Shown here: piece by piece, positions 1-11,869 of the stretch
Numbering within the stretch: the first letter of the stretch is position 1
How the letters are laid out: every line of letters begins with the position of its first letter
Translations under genes and position numbers: made by a program
Assembly (NCBI RefSeq): GCF_030272615.1
Contig: NC_081408.1
Location: 339,234,793 to 339,294,792, forward strand
Length of the DNA: 60,000 nucleotides
Origin: Cryptomeria japonica
Lineage: Eukaryota; Streptophyta; Pinopsida; Cupressales; Cupressaceae
Direction: 5' to 3'
Notes under the pieces: model-generated
What the model was told of the DNA's origin: nothing
Databases searched by the model: none
Seen by the model: only the letters and a program-made list of their open reading frames with translations

Positions 1-1227
1 GACAATACCCTACCTCCTGATCTATCAAATAACCAACATCGCACTTTCATTCGCCAATCCTCTCGATATGTCATTTAAGCTGATATCCTATATCGGCGAG
101 GTCTAGATGGCACTCTCCTTAGATGTTTAGAAAGTGACAAAGCTCAGATTGCGTTATGTGAAGTACATGAAGGGATATGTGGTCCACATGCTAGTGGTCC
201 TACCTTGGCCAAGAAACTCATCAGGTTTGGATATTACTGGCCCAATATGGAAAATGACTCATATCAGTTTGTCAAGAAATGTAAGCAATGTCAAATTCAT
301 GGAGACCTCATACATGCGCCAGCACAAGAACTTCAACCAATTGCGTCTCCTTGGCCCTTTTTTCAATGGGGACTCGATCTCATAGGCAAGATTCACCCTC
401 CTTCTTCCAATGGTCATAAATTCATTATCACTGCCACAAAGTATTTCACAAAATGGATTGAAGCCATGCCTCTAACACAAATCACTGGAAAACAGATTGC
501 TACGTTCATCCTCAATTATATCATTTGTCGATACGGTATTCCTGTTTCCATTATCATTGATAACGACCGTCCCTTCAAAAATCAGGATGTTCGTGAACTT
601 TGTGACCGCTTCCATATTTCCCATCGTTTCTCCACACCATATTATCCCCAAGGTAATGGTCAAGCTGAGGCGTCTAATAAGACAATCCTTAAAATCCTAA
701 AAAAGACAGTCGATGACGCTGGCCGTAATTGGCATATCCAACTTAATCCTGCACTTTGGGCCTACCGCACAAGTGTCCACACACCTATAAGAGCTACACC
801 CTATTCACTTGTCTATGGCGCTGAAGCCATGTTGCCTATTGAGGTCGAGCTACCCTCTTTACGGGTCTCTTTGCAAAACATCATCAGTGATGAAGACTAT
901 AAGGTCTCTCGCTTACAAGAGCTTGAACTACTAGATGAACGAAGACAAACTGCTTTTAATCATCTCAAGGCTTACCAACAACGAATGAGTTGCAGCTACA
1001 ATCACAAGGTCAAGCCTCGCACATTTGAGGTAGGTGATTTGGTTCTCAGAGAAAACCCCAAAAATCAACAAGACAGAGAGAAGAAGGGCAAGTTCGAACC
1101 AAACTGGCTTGGTCCTTACATCATTACAATAGCATATGGATCTGGGGCATATTAGCTCTCAACTACAGAAGGTGAACCTTTGGAGGATCCTATCAACAAC
1201 ATGCACCTTCGCAGGTTCTACACATAG
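1..1227 (+). pseudogene. Integrase part of Ty3/gypsy pol (element A), broken
   Basis: The reading frame is open from base 1 and ends at TAG 1225-1227, giving the C-terminal part of pol. An HHCC zinc finger lies around 166-290 (HEGICGPH, then KKCKQCQ). It is followed by the integrase core with D in FQWGLDLIGKIHP, D in IDNDRPF and E in GNGQAEASNK, the usual DDE catalytic triad. The C-terminal segment has the GPYIIT motif common in Ty3/gypsy integrases. Two in-frame stops break it: TAA at 76-78, where B has TTA, and TAG at 1153-1155, where B has CAG. No chromodomain is seen, as usual for Tat elements. The protein would join element cDNA into chromosomal DNA in the nucleus. Confidence 0.93.
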
Positions 1228-2983
1228 CTCTTTGGAATATCCTAATTCAAAAAATACAAAAAAATCAAAATATTCAAAAAATACAAAAAAATTCAAAAAT
1301 TTCAAAAATACAAAAAAAAAATTTATAAAACAAAAAAATCATTACTTGGTGAAAACTTGGCAAACAGGTGCCTTGTGACAACAAAAAAATAAAAAAATAA
1401 AAAAAGTAAAGAAAAATATTTCGTCTAACGGTGAAAACCACTTTGGTGGCGCCCTAGGCAAGTACTATGGTGAAAACTAGGTCACCAACGCCATGCATAG
1501 AGACATTGCTCCTCCCTCCTTCAGGATTCTCTTTCATCACTTCACTTTGCACACACTCACAACCTATTCATCCATAATAAACTTTCCCATTCCTATCATG
1601 GCTTGTTATTCATCTACCTAAGATTGGTTAGCCATTCATAATAAGCCTCCCTTTTCACTCCCTTTCCATCCATAATAAATCAGATCCTATCTGTGGCTAA
1701 GGCAAATCCTATGTCTGGTGATGGGTGTGGAACTGAGAGCATCACATGTTTCAAGGAGTACAGTTTCTTCCAGCTTTCTTCAGTCTATTCGCTCACAATC
1801 CACAATAAAAGCAACATCTACATCGCCAGTCCGCAATAAAGTTTCATCTTCTCCGCAATAAAGTATCAGTTTCATGGATTCAGTCAGTTTCAGATGAGAT
1901 AGTAGCAACAATGGGCTTCAACAAATCAAATCTTTCAATAGACTCAGACAACATATGGTTCAGTGCTATCTATCCTTTTTGTGAAAGTAAACATTGTGAC
2001 CACAATCAAATAAGACTTATACAAGTGACAAGAGACACTAAACTTGAGGACTACAATGGATGTTGGTGTCGAGTCTTGGTTTTCTTTTGATTTTATCTTT
2101 TGGTCACATGTCTTTTAGCTTTTCCGGGATGTCTTTGACTAGAGATTCTATCTCCAAGATGTCTTTGACTAGAAAGGCGAGGATGGGGTATCGTCACCTA
2201 TTTGTATTTGTTGTCTGTGGATTGTCTCTTAGTAATGCTATGACTTGTCCAAGGATATGAGGACACTGTGAGTCTAGTATGAACTGGGGCATTCCTTGTT
2301 TGTGACTGTCTTATCTCCATGCAAACAGGTACAATGAATTTCTGGGTCAAATATATGCCTCGATTGTCATAACCTACTTGCCATAATAAAGCTCAATGAT
2401 GATAACGTGCAAGAAGCTCTTTCACTTTCATATCTTCTATCTTTCATCCCCCTTTCTTGATTGACTTCCATCATCCTTCTTGAGTCCGCGTAGCCTGCTA
2501 TCACATGACTGAGTATAATAACACACCAAAAACATTTGCATTTCATGTAGTTGCACCTACATTACCACATATAAGCATTTCATACATATATATATATATA
2601 TATATAGATATCACAATTGCATCACATCCTGCACACAACACCTGTTAGCACAATTTACATTTGCAATATCATATTCATCTACATTACATACATTCACATA
2701 TGCATTATGCATACACATATAAAACATAAAAGAACAAAAATATTGCATTGCATCATGTACATATTTGCATCCATGTCATAAGCATCACATAAAACATACA
2801 TCATGAAACATCTCATCACATAGGTACACATGCATATAGCTACCGCAAAGAAGAATCATCTCATATATATATAAAGTGTCATGATACAATGATGTCAAAA
2901 TACATATGGCTACAATCACCTGAAGGTATCTACATCATCATACAAAAATGATACAATACTGATACATAGGGAGCCCTCTATGG
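1228..2983. other. Gap between pol and antisense PMD in element A
   Basis: No gene is seen. The first 200 bases are A-rich tracts of the pattern TTCAAAAATACAAAAA. Then follows a stretch (about 1575-1865) in which CCATAATAAA or CGCAATAAAG recurs about seven times; these look like poly(A) signals in the pol sense. A TA run sits near 2586-2607. The segment corresponds to 14117-15847 of element B in reverse. Confidence 0.7.
2586..2607. repeat. TA dinucleotide microsatellite
   Basis: An uninterrupted TA run in a CA/TA-rich context. B carries only a shorter TA stretch near 14231. Confidence 0.85.
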
Positions 2984-4905
2984 CTATGATGAACTCCCTC
3001 CCTCGGAGCCACCTAGCCTCAACGGAATCTGAGCCCCCGAAGGACCCGCCCCAGGATCATCCCTCCTATCCCCTCTATTTAGTGGTGGTGGAGGACCCAT
3101 AACCCCACCACTAGACACTTGTCTCCTCCGGCTCCCTCCCATAGTTGTCACTGTCCGCGATGGTCTATGGAAGCTCTTCGCCCGCGGATTAGCTGACACC
3201 GCACCATAATAGAGATCTTGCCAGTAACCGATCTCCTCCCCTGCCCATAGAACATAGGCATATCCAGCCCCTCTATCCTCTGCCGCTTGCCTCCCAGCCC
3301 TTAGTGCTATCTCAGCCTTTGTGTAGTGCTGAATGGCCTGATCCCGCTCCCGCTTAGTATCTCTAAGCTGCCTCCTGAGCCTATCCCTCTCCCTCTCCAG
3401 GTCCTAGATCTCATCTACCTATCCCTGGCAGATCTCCCTCGGCTCCATCAGCTCATCCTCCTCTGCCTCAGCCCCGTCTGGCTCCCCCTGTATGGGTGCT
3501 TGCCCCTGTGCCTGTGCCTGTACTGGTGCCTGTCCCTGTATCTGTCCATGTACATGTCCCTATACCTGCACCTATCTGGGACCTTGTGTTGCTGGCACCT
3601 GTAGCGGTAATCCACCGTGACCCCTCACCACCCGAGCCTGCCTGTCCTCTCCACCCTCCCTCCGCGGTGCCACCCTCCTCTCTCCAACTGCCCCCCTCCT
3701 CCTCCGTCGGCCTCTACCCCCATCATCTCCATCATCATCACTATCCCCACCACCATCTCCATCTAGTAGCTCTTTTGGATCCGTCAGGTGTGGGAATGGA
3801 TGCTCGACCCAGTATGCTGTGTACTCAGCATCCATGCTGACATCCTCAATCTTTGGCCACATATCCCAGGGTAAGGGCATCATCTCCACTAGCTGTGTAA
3901 CAGCTTGATCATATGATAATAAGGGCCCAAACTGCGCCTGATCCCTGATAGTCCGTGCATACATGCCCGAACCCCGTGGCATCTGCTGGATCCTGCCGAA
4001 CTGCCTGCCCACCCTGTCCACTAACTGCCTCTCCAGTACATAGGGCATCTGCCCAATCAGATACCTAATCCGGAAGGTGTAGGGTAGATCTACTGCATCA
4101 TCCTCCCACTGCTCGCATCCTAGGTATGGCCTCCATATAACCATATCAATGTCATCAATCACTCGCCACCAGTGCTCTAACCTGTCAATCCGTGGCTGCG
4201 AAGTGATCATGTCGTACAAGTGTATGAAACTATGTTCATGACCTCTGCCCTTGAATTGTATCAGTCTCGTCACTGGCAGATGCTCATAAGCCCACATCTG
4301 TAACAATGTGACCCCGTAGCCCAATCCCACTGACCCGTGGTACACAAACTGATGCAACTCGTAATACAGGTGTGCTAGCACACACGGTCCCCAGGCATAT
4401 CTGGTGTGCTATGTCACCAGTGCCTCCAATGCACCTCCCCAGCCCACAGCCAACCCTCGTGTTGCTCTATCAGGACACAAGAACCCACTAATCACTCCTC
4501 TTATCACTGCTGGCAGCGCTAATCCTGTAGCTATCATGGTGTCCCAAGCCACATGTCCTGCCCTCATCTCCAATCCTGGGTCCCGAAACACTCATCTCAG
4601 GGCCTCCCTGTCTCCATCTTGATCATAGGGAATCAGCTCCCCATCGATCGGTATCCTTAGGATCCTGTGTACATCCTCCAGGGTGACTGTCATCTCCCCC
4701 ATCGACAAATGAAAAGTGCAAGTCTCAGAGTGTCACCTCTCCACCAGTGCAGTTAGCAATCCCACATTTGCTCGAAACTTAGGCACATACAGAATATGTC
4801 TCAGACCCATAGCCTCAATAGCCACTCGGTCCTCAAAGGTCAGCTCAGGTCACAATCTCTGTGTCGACAGGAATCTCTCCCGTGACTCCAACATAGGCAA
4901 ATACT
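2984..4905 (-). pseudogene. Antisense plant mobile domain (PMD) gene of element A, broken
   Basis: The frame runs on the minus strand from a probable splice acceptor (…CTTGACTGGAG/GAG at 4905) to TAG at 2984-2986. The N-terminal half matches the PMD or aminotransferase-like fold of MAIN/MAIL-type plant proteins: TCTFHLSMGEMTVTLEDV, then IPIDGE, WWRVIDDIDMVIWRPY and MPYVLERQLVDRVGRQFG. After the PMD come an acidic DDDGDDGG stretch, an Arg-rich run, a low-complexity Q/P/V region, a coiled coil (near 3400) and a Gly/Pro-rich tail. The stretch 4381 to 3572 is fully open. In-frame stops include TGA in the GEMTVT approach (ER-stop-HS), TAG just before HTRYAWG, and a TGA after EALR that element B shares. 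PMD proteins act in silencing and genome stability in the nucleus; whether this one did anything is unknown. Confidence 0.85.
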
Positions 4906-4919
4906 CCTCCAGTCAAGCA

Positions 4920-5200
4920 AACCAATCATGTCAGTCATCGTGGCATTCAATGCTCATCACAAAATGCTACATTCTATCCTCATGACACTCACTGTTCATC
5001 ACAAAGTGTTGCTATTTATCCTAGTGGTACTCCCTGTTCATCACAAAGTACTACGTGTTATGCACTCCCTATTCATCACAAAGTGCTGCTCACATTCGCA
5101 CTCATTGTTCATCACAAAGTGTTGCTCATATTTTAGTACTCCTCATTCATCACAAAGTACTATATCTTGGTACTCACTATTCATCACAAAGTGCCTTGAT
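4920..5200. repeat. Tandem repeats with core TTCATCACAAAGTG (element A)
   Basis: About eight degenerate copies of roughly 30-36 bp, each with the core TTCATCACAAAGT(G/A)(C/T)T followed by ACTC(C/A)(C/A)T. They lie directly upstream of the antisense PMD frame. The same array sits at 11870-12155 of B. Confidence 0.85.
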
Positions 5201-5389
5201 CTATCTTATCCTAGGGCCTCTACTTGAGTGAATCCTCTTGAGTAGTTTCCTAATTGGCAACGTATGTTCTATCATAGAATTGTCAATCCTAGCCCTATTT
5301 GCAATTCTAGTCTTCCCTAAAGGACCTGCTTGAGTGTATCCTCTTAGCAGCTTATCCAATCGATAGCGTATGTTCATCACAGAACTGCC

Positions 5390-5690
5390 AATTTGACTTA
5401 GAAGACACAAATTCACATTTTTTGGACACAAACGCGCTTGAAGACTACATAAATGTGTCTGTTTTACACAAATGCACCTGAAACACACAGACGTGCCTAT
5501 GGTCTGCACAGACGCGCCTGGGTGACATAGACATGCCTTTTTGGTATAGATGCACCTACACAGCACAAACACGGCCGCATTCAGCATAGACGCGTTTTAC
5601 ATCACAGACATGCTTGGCACAAACACAGACGTGCCTAGCGAGAATAGACGCGCCTGGCACCAATGCAGACGTGCCTAGACATTTTTGACA
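5390..5690. repeat. Array of ACACAGACGCG-type motifs (element A)
   Basis: About fourteen degenerate copies of ACACAGACG(C/T)GCCT spaced 15-30 bp apart. Read from the PMD gene they appear as CGCGTCTGTGT in its presumed leader. The equivalent B array is at 11470-11760, and the same motif fills the B gag-pol leader. Confidence 0.85.
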
Positions 5691-6182
5691 TTTTTTTGGA
5701 CCATATTCTAAGTGCATTTATTACATTACCTAGCATGCATTAATGACAACAATAAATGCAACAAAGTACGAGGAGGTTTTGTGGTACTTATCGGCTCTCC
5801 TGCCTCTGCTGGCCTCTGGAATCGGCGAACTCAGTCGAATCTGTGAACAAAGGCCATTGCTGCTGACTGCTGCTACTCTATTCTCGCTCTGCACTCTAAT
5901 CTCTTGGATGTGTAGATGACAATGAGGATTTATTTCCCTCATGGTCTATCTTATAGACTGCCCCAGCCCTCGTTTCCCGAGTCAGTCTTCATTATCCCGT
6001 GACTATGTCACTTTATTCCGTCAGTCCATTCTATCCCGTCTTTCTTATCGAGAGATTGTCTGCAATCTTTCCAGACATTTTTCATCCAATCTCTTGAGGG
6101 GGTATATCATTCCCATCTTGGGGCAACTTTGTATCAGTTCATATTATCTTCTTTGAAACAACGCGACAAGCTGCATTGTCTC

Positions 6183-6196
6183 AAAGAGGGGCAAAA
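6183..6196 (+). other. Polypurine tract of element A
   Basis: AAAGAGGGGCAAAA lies directly before the LTR start TGTAGACACC. In retrotransposons such a tract primes plus-strand DNA synthesis. B and C carry the same tract next to their 3' LTRs. Confidence 0.9.
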
Positions 6197-6964
6197 TGTA
6201 GACACCCAAAATTGTCCAGTCTAATTAAATAAATATTTTATTTATTTAATTATCTAAGCTTAATTATTCTATTAATTAAATAAATCTTTATTTATTTAAT
6301 TAATTTATTTATCCTCTTCTAGCCTTATTTCTCATTTAAATACATACATTTATTTATTTAAATTATCCTTTTCCTAAATTAAATAAATATTTTATTTATT
6401 TAATTGATCCCACTTCTTCTATTAATTATATAAATCTTTATTTATTTAATTAATTCATTAACCTTTTCTACCCATGACACATGTCATTCATCTCTTAATT
6501 CATACACTACCTACCCCTTTCATTATTTTATTATTTCTTTTACCTACCCTCTAATCATAGCCGACCTCCTTTTACACCTCTCAATCTTATCCCTCCATTT
6601 CATATAGTGTCTTCTATATAAGGAGATGCTTCCTTCATTATCAAACCCTAACTACTTGATCAATTGACTACTTGGCATATGCGATCCTACTTGCAACCAC
6701 ATTCCATTCTTTGTTGAGCTCTTGTGCACATAAAATCTGAGAGCAAATACATCAAATGAGATCAATGGAGATAGGAAGAATGGAGATCCAAACCCTATTG
6801 GACATGTGATAGTATAATCTTTGTGATTTCATTTGATTTGCATTGTCTTAGGTAATCTTCATATGTTATGGTGGATCTTTGTTGTTGTTAGGCCAGGGTT
6901 TTGTGGTTGAATTCATTTAGCCTTTCAATATCGTTATTATTGTTATCCATTTTCACCATATACA
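6197..6964 (+). repeat. 3' LTR of element A
   Basis: The LTR starts TGTAGACACCC and ends CCATATACA, giving TGTA...TACA inverted ends. It is 768 bp long and matches the two LTRs of element B on the other strand. A TATA box (TATATAAG) is at about 6615-6622, followed by a likely transcribed R/U5 part. Confidence 0.95.
6222..6454. repeat. Five AT-rich palindromes in the U3 of the LTR
   Basis: Five inverted repeats built on TTAATTAAATAAAT/ATTTATTTAATTAA lie at 6222-6252, 6271-6304, 6332-6363, 6376-6405 and 6421-6454. They are separated by short pyrimidine-rich spacers. Stems are 12-15 bp with loops of 3-4 bp. The B LTRs keep the same series at 10735-10957 and 26125-26365. Confidence 0.85.
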
Positions 6965-6965
6965 G

Positions 6966-7258
6966 GTTGATATGTGGGTTCCTCAATATCTAACTCCTTT
7001 ATCTCAAATAATATTCTTGTCAAACGATGACATGGAAAGTTCACTTGAGTATGACCGTCTATCGGATCTTGTACAACCAAGACATATTTTTGTAGTTGTT
7101 GCACCGCAATAGAATGAAGAGAGATTAGAATATTGGTTGACATTATGTGTATAGGGAAAACAAAAGCTAACACAACAAGTGACATATGATGATGGGTTCA
7201 CATATCCTACAGGTTCAATTGTTGTTATGGGAACTTGGTTGCAAACATACATGATTAG
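6966..7258 (+). pseudogene. Upstream half of an unrecognised gene split by element C
   Basis: From 6966 the frame reads VDMWVPQYLTPLSQIIFLSN… and ends at …MGTWLQTYMI where element C begins. It has TAG stops at 7110-7112 and near 7155. Removing C and one copy of ATTAG lets it continue directly into 40757 (RKNGIPAFEDYERPK). The 5' part is cut off by the LTR of element A. I do not recognise the family; it could be a host gene or an older transposon gene. The conserved-looking core is YDDGFTYPTGSIVVMG. Confidence 0.6.
7254..7258. other. Target-site duplication of element C (left)
   Basis: ATTAG here and again at 40757-40761, directly outside both LTR ends. The length is the usual 5 bp for Ty3/gypsy elements. 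Confidence 0.92.
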
Positions 7259-8369
7259 TGTGTGTGTGAAAAAGTGGTCTGTAAGCTGCAAACACAACAC
7301 TTCAATTAAGTCATTATATGCATGGTTAGTAATCAATAATCAATAAGTAATAAACCATAACAAAGTGACTAATTGCCTTCTAAAAGATGCGAGTATAAGA
7401 TTGCTCTCAGATTGTTATAAGCAATACTAGTGACTAGACTACACCAAGACGAAGGATTTAATCTATATGATATTTAACTATATGGATGCAAGATGGATGA
7501 ATAATTCAAGCAAAATAATCAATTCAAGCAATATGGATGTAAGCAATAATGGATGCAAATAATCTAAAAAGGCACAATAATCTTCAATGACTCCAGAGCA
7601 AAATTAGCGTGATAATAATCTCCAAGCGTGTTCTCAAAAATCTCTGGGATAAATTGGAATGAGAGCTGAAGACTGAATTTATAGAGAATCACAAAGAGAA
7701 AAGCTCAATTTAGAATTAATTGAAAATAATTGAGAAATCAGGTTAAGTTAACCTTGAGATAGATTCCAATTATAGTTTAATTGAAATGCATTCAAATTAG
7801 AAGTCCAAGTTGCATTGGAAATAATAATAAATTAATCCATGCATTTGTGATAAAAATAGATAATTCTTTTATTTATTCAAGAAAAGAGTCTTTTCAATGC
7901 AACTGAACTTCTTTTTCTGAAAAGCCTTGAGTTCCAAATTTAGAGAATAATTCAATAATTCAATTTAAATTGCTTTTCTGATTTCAAGTTCTGAATTTAG
8001 AAAAATAAATAATATCTCAAGTTTGATTTCTCTATCAATTCAATTCTTTTATTTAATTTCAATTCAACTCTTGTTTTGTAATTAATTCCTCTTGCATGAT
8101 TAAATGACAAATTTATTAATTAATTAAATATGCAAGGATATTTAATAAATTAAAATGGGATAATTGATCAAATTGATATTCTTGGAAATGATTCAATTAA
8201 TTAAATGAATATTTAATTAATATTGAGTAATTGATTTGCCATGTGATATTTGATGATTAAAGAATTAATAATGTGCTCAAGGTTGATTTAATTGCCTTTG
8301 GTTAGGACCTTGGTGATGTTGTCAAGATTAGGGGCCCATGGTTTAGATGACCATTTTTAGGGTATTACA
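7259..8369 (-). repeat. 3' LTR of element C
   Basis: About 1.1 kb, repeated at 36963-37913 plus 40602-40756. On the minus strand it starts TGTAATACCC (8369) and ends in CACACACA (7259). A TATA-like CTCTATAAAT lies on the minus strand near 7676-7686. The middle is AT-rich with many AATTAATT words. No gene is seen. Confidence 0.93.
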
Positions 8370-8382
8370 TTTGCCCCTCTTT
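8370..8382 (-). other. Polypurine tract of element C
   Basis: Minus-strand AAAGAGGGGCAAA directly before the LTR start TGTAATACCC; nearly identical to the tract of A and B. Confidence 0.88.
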
Positions 8383-10184
8383 GAATTAATGTGCGAGCAG
8401 TGCGTTGGTTCAAAGAATGTGTGATGTCTAGGAGATGTCAGCTCTAAACTTGAATGATCACGAACTAGATGAAGAGCAAGGTGTCTAGCTTGATTCGAAG
8501 TGACACAGTTGAATGAAGTTTGATTAAAACAATACCATTCTCGAACTTGATTGAACTGAGGAACGATAGAAACAAAAGATACCGAACTTGAACTTGATTG
8601 ATCAAGAAGTGGATCTTACTGATCTAGAACTTGATTGAACTTAGATGCAGTGAGTGATGATAAAAATTGATCTTGAACTTGATTGATCAAGACACGATGA
8701 GCAAAGATAAACTGTCTAGCTTGATCAAGAAATGAATACTGAACACCAGCTTAGATTGAGTGTGATCAAAGATACTCTTTAAACTTTTGATTGAGTTTAA
8801 ACTAATAATCAACTTGATGTGAAGTGATGAAACTGATTAATGTTAAGAGATTGATTCAGATGAAAGACAAATATCATCTTGATTTGAAGCGATGAAACTG
8901 ATATGCCCCTAGCGATTTATTCGATTCAAATAATCGAGAGATCTCAACTTGATGTGAAGCGATGAAGCTAAGATGCCCCTTAGCAATAAGAATTGATTTT
9001 CTTTAGTTAAAAAAGATTTTGCTCGACCTTTGATGATGATTTGAAAAATTTTCTCGACTTGTGAGATGTGAGGTCATAAGGTCATGAGTATGCCACCTCA
9101 GTAACAGAATCGAAAAAAAATAAATAGTGAGGGTACTTGATAATTATAGGCAATTGTGTGGCGAAAATAAGTTATTTGAGCACAAATTGATTCTGAGGAA
9201 TATTTGAAAAATTCGTCGTTGATAGATGAAATTGAGCACAAAGTTGATCGTAATGTTGATGTATAAAGTGAAATTGATATTCAACGTTGAAATTGAGAGT
9301 AATTTAAAGAAAAAATGAGCATTTGATGAAAAGAGTGCTAAGTGGTCCAAATTGTGAAATTGACTAGAAAAATGATCTCGAATTTTGATTTCGATCCCGA
9401 AAATGGACTCAAAACGGTCAAATTAGCTAAGGGTACAAATTTCATGTCCATCGGAGCAAGTTGAAAAATTAGGTTTTTGGCTATATATGGGACGAAAGTG
9501 TCATTTTCAAATCATTTTAACCCTCCAAGTTTGAAAATTCAAAAAGCCTTCTGCGAAGAAAAATGGTGGCCCCTACTCATCAGCATTGATTCGAATGCTA
9601 GAGACATCATAATCGACCCCGAAACTATGAGCCAGCGGTAAGTGATCGATCTTAAGCCTCTTTATGTTTTCAATTTTGAATTTTTTTGCTCATTTTTTAA
9701 GTTTTTCTCATGTGTGGGGTCGAGTTTCACGTTTTATTGTGCGAGACAGGATCCTATCTCGTACGAGTAACTAGTTAATTTTCTTTCTTCGTTTAGGGTC
9801 ATTAGAATTGTCGTTCCGGATGCACCCTCGTATCGTATGATAGGTCTGTTAAAAGACCATTTTGTCGTGCAAGACCCAATAGTATGTCGTTTGGGGTTGT
9901 TTTGTTATGTAAGAGCTATTCCTGGTTCATACGAGATTCTGTCTCTCTTTGTTTTGTTGTTCAAGAGACAGTGAGCATTTTTGAAGGTCCAAACGTGAAA
10001 TTGTGATTTTGCATTTGACTTAGTTGGATTTGCATGATGTTTTACTTCTCTTGTAGGCTCATTTGGAATGTTTTCTGATGCTTCGTTGTTGGGTTTCTTG
10101 TAGGTTTGATTACCTCTTGTGTTGTTTAGATGTGTTTATCCTCCTACTATGGCATTAGTTTGACATTTATTTGAGGTTGAGTAG
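8383..10184 (+). other. Presumed leader of the antisense PMD gene in element C
   Basis: No gene is seen. Between 8480 and 8960 the words GAACTTGATTGA and CTTGATCAAG recur about ten times. From 9690 to 9965 there are five or six copies of a motif like ATCCTATCTCGTACGAG, which also fills the gag-pol leader of C in the same orientation relative to gag. A probable splice acceptor (TTGAGTAG) ends at 10184. Confidence 0.65.
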
Positions 10185-10231
10185 GCTCATATTGACTTGT
10201 GCGGTTTGACTCATCTATTGAGATTACTTGA
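10185..10231 (+). pseudogene. PMD gene of element C, left fragment
   Basis: This short piece reads AHIDLCGLTHLLRLL and is cut by element B. Removing B and one 5-bp duplication joins it in frame to 26394, giving the usual PMD opening GL-HLLRLPDIHVNHRML. It starts after an AG dinucleotide at 10183-10184, so an intron may lie upstream. Confidence 0.75.
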
Positions 10232-10957
10232 TGTATATGGCGAAAATGGATAACAATAATAACGATATTGAAAGGCTAAATGAATTCAACCACAAAAACC
10301 CTAGCCTAACAACAACAAAGATCCACCATAACATATGAAGATTACTTAAGACAATGCAAATCAAATGAAATCACAAAGATTATACCATCACATGTCCAAT
10401 AGGGTTTGAATCTCCATTCTTCCTATCTCCATTGATCTTGCTTGATATATTTGCTCTCAGATTTTATGTGCACAAGAACTCAACAAAGAACGGAATGTGG
10501 TTGCAAGTAGGATCGTAGTGTAGTCCAGTCCTTAAGATTTTTCATTAGGGTTTGATAATGAGGAAATCATCTTCTTATATAGAAGACACTATAAGAAATG
10601 GAGGGATAAGATTGAGAGGTGTAAAAGGAGGTCTGCTATGATTAGAGGGTAGGTAAAAGAAATAATTAAATAATGAAAGGGGTAGGTAGTGTATGAATTA
10701 AGAGATGAATGACATGTGTCATGGGTAGAAAAGGTTAATGAATTAATTAAATAAATAAAGATTTATTTAATTAATAGAAGAAGTGGGATCAATTAAATAA
10801 ATAAAAATATTTATTTAATTTTAGGAAAAGGATAATTTAAATAAATAAATGTATTTATTTAAATGAGAAATAATGCTAGAAGAGGATAAATGAATTAATT
10901 AAATAAATAAAGATTTATTTAATTAATAGAAGAATTAAGCTAAGATAATTAAATAAA
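10232..10957 (-). repeat. 3' LTR of element B, lacking its first bases
   Basis: It matches 25619-26388 but stops at AATTAAATAAA, about 43 bp short of the expected TGTAGACACCC start, and runs directly into the polypurine tract. The missing part covers the terminal TG and the first palindrome half. The other end (TGTATATGG at 10232) is intact. TATA box near 10575 on the minus strand. Confidence 0.92.
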
Positions 10958-10971
10958 TTTTGCCCCTCTTT
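10958..10971 (-). other. Polypurine tract of element B
   Basis: Minus-strand AAAGAGGGGCAAAA, the same as in A, now joined to a truncated LTR. Confidence 0.88.
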
Positions 10972-11469
10972 GAGACAATGCGGCTTGTTGCGTTGTTTCA
11001 AAGAAGATAAGATGAACTGATACAAATTTGCCTCAAGATGGGAATGATATGCCCCCTCGAGAGATTGGATGAAAATGTCTGAAAAGATTGCAGACAATCT
11101 CTCGATAAGAAAGAAAGGGTAGAATGGACTGACCGGATAAAGTGACAGAGTCACGGGATAAAGAAGACTGACTCGAGAAACGAAGGCGAGGGCTAGGGTA
11201 GGCTATAAGATAGACCACGGGGAAAATACATCCTCATTGTCATCTACACATCCATGAGAGCATATTGCAGAGTGAGAATAGAGCAGCAACAGTTAGCAGC
11301 GATGGCCTTCATTCATAGATTCGACCGCATTCTTCGATTTCAGAGGCCAGGAGAGGCAAGAGAGCCGGTAAGTACCACCAAACCTCCTCGTACTTTGACG
11401 CATTTAATTTTGTCATTAATGCATGCTAGATAGGGTAATAAATGTGCTTAGAGTAGGGTCCAAAAAGTG

Positions 11470-11760
11470 TCAAAAAACGTCCAAGCGTGTCTGTGTTGGT
11501 GCCAGGTGCGTCTGTGCTCACGAGGCACGTCTGTGTTTGTGCTAGGCGCGTCTGCGTTTAAACCCGCGTCTGTGTCAATTGCGGCCGCGTCTGTGATGTA
11601 CAGGCGCGTTTGTGCCAAGAAGGCACGTTTGTGTCGCCCAGGCGTGTCTGTGTAGAGCATAGGCATGTCTGTGTCAATCAGGCGCGTCTGTGTTTTTCAG
11701 GTGCGTCTGTGCAGTCTGTAAGCACGTTTATGTCAGGTAAGCGCGTTTGTGTTAAGTTTT
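11470..11760. repeat. Array of GCGCGTCTGTGT motifs upstream of the B PMD gene
   Basis: About fifteen degenerate copies of GCGCGTCTGTGT spaced 15-30 bp, on the PMD sense strand. The region is richer in G+C and CpG than its surroundings. The equivalent array of A is at 5390-5690 in reverse. Confidence 0.88.
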
Positions 11761-11869
11761 GTCTTCTAGGTCAAATCGACAGTTCTGTGATGAACATACA
11801 CTGTCGATTGGATAAGCTGTTGAGAGGATACACTCAAGTAGGTCCTCTAGGGAAGACTAGGATAAATCA

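Larger units (their letters stand above)
1..6964 (+). mobile_element. Element A: 3' half of a Tat-lineage Ty3/gypsy element
   Basis: The window opens inside the pol gene of a plus-strand element. In order it holds the integrase, a gap rich in A tracts, an antisense PMD pseudogene, two short-repeat arrays, a polypurine tract and a 768-bp LTR. The arrangement is the mirror image of 17.1 kb down to 10.2 kb in element B, so A and B are the same family. The 5' half lies outside the window. The five bases after the LTR are GGTTG; the matching upstream target copy cannot be seen. Stretch 5700-6182 mirrors 10972-11460 of B and shows no gene. Confidence 0.9.

Noticed and set aside
3326-3840. Plus-strand frames of 92 and 114 codons rich in Leu, Pro and His
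   Set aside because: They are the opposite strand of the PMD low-complexity region.
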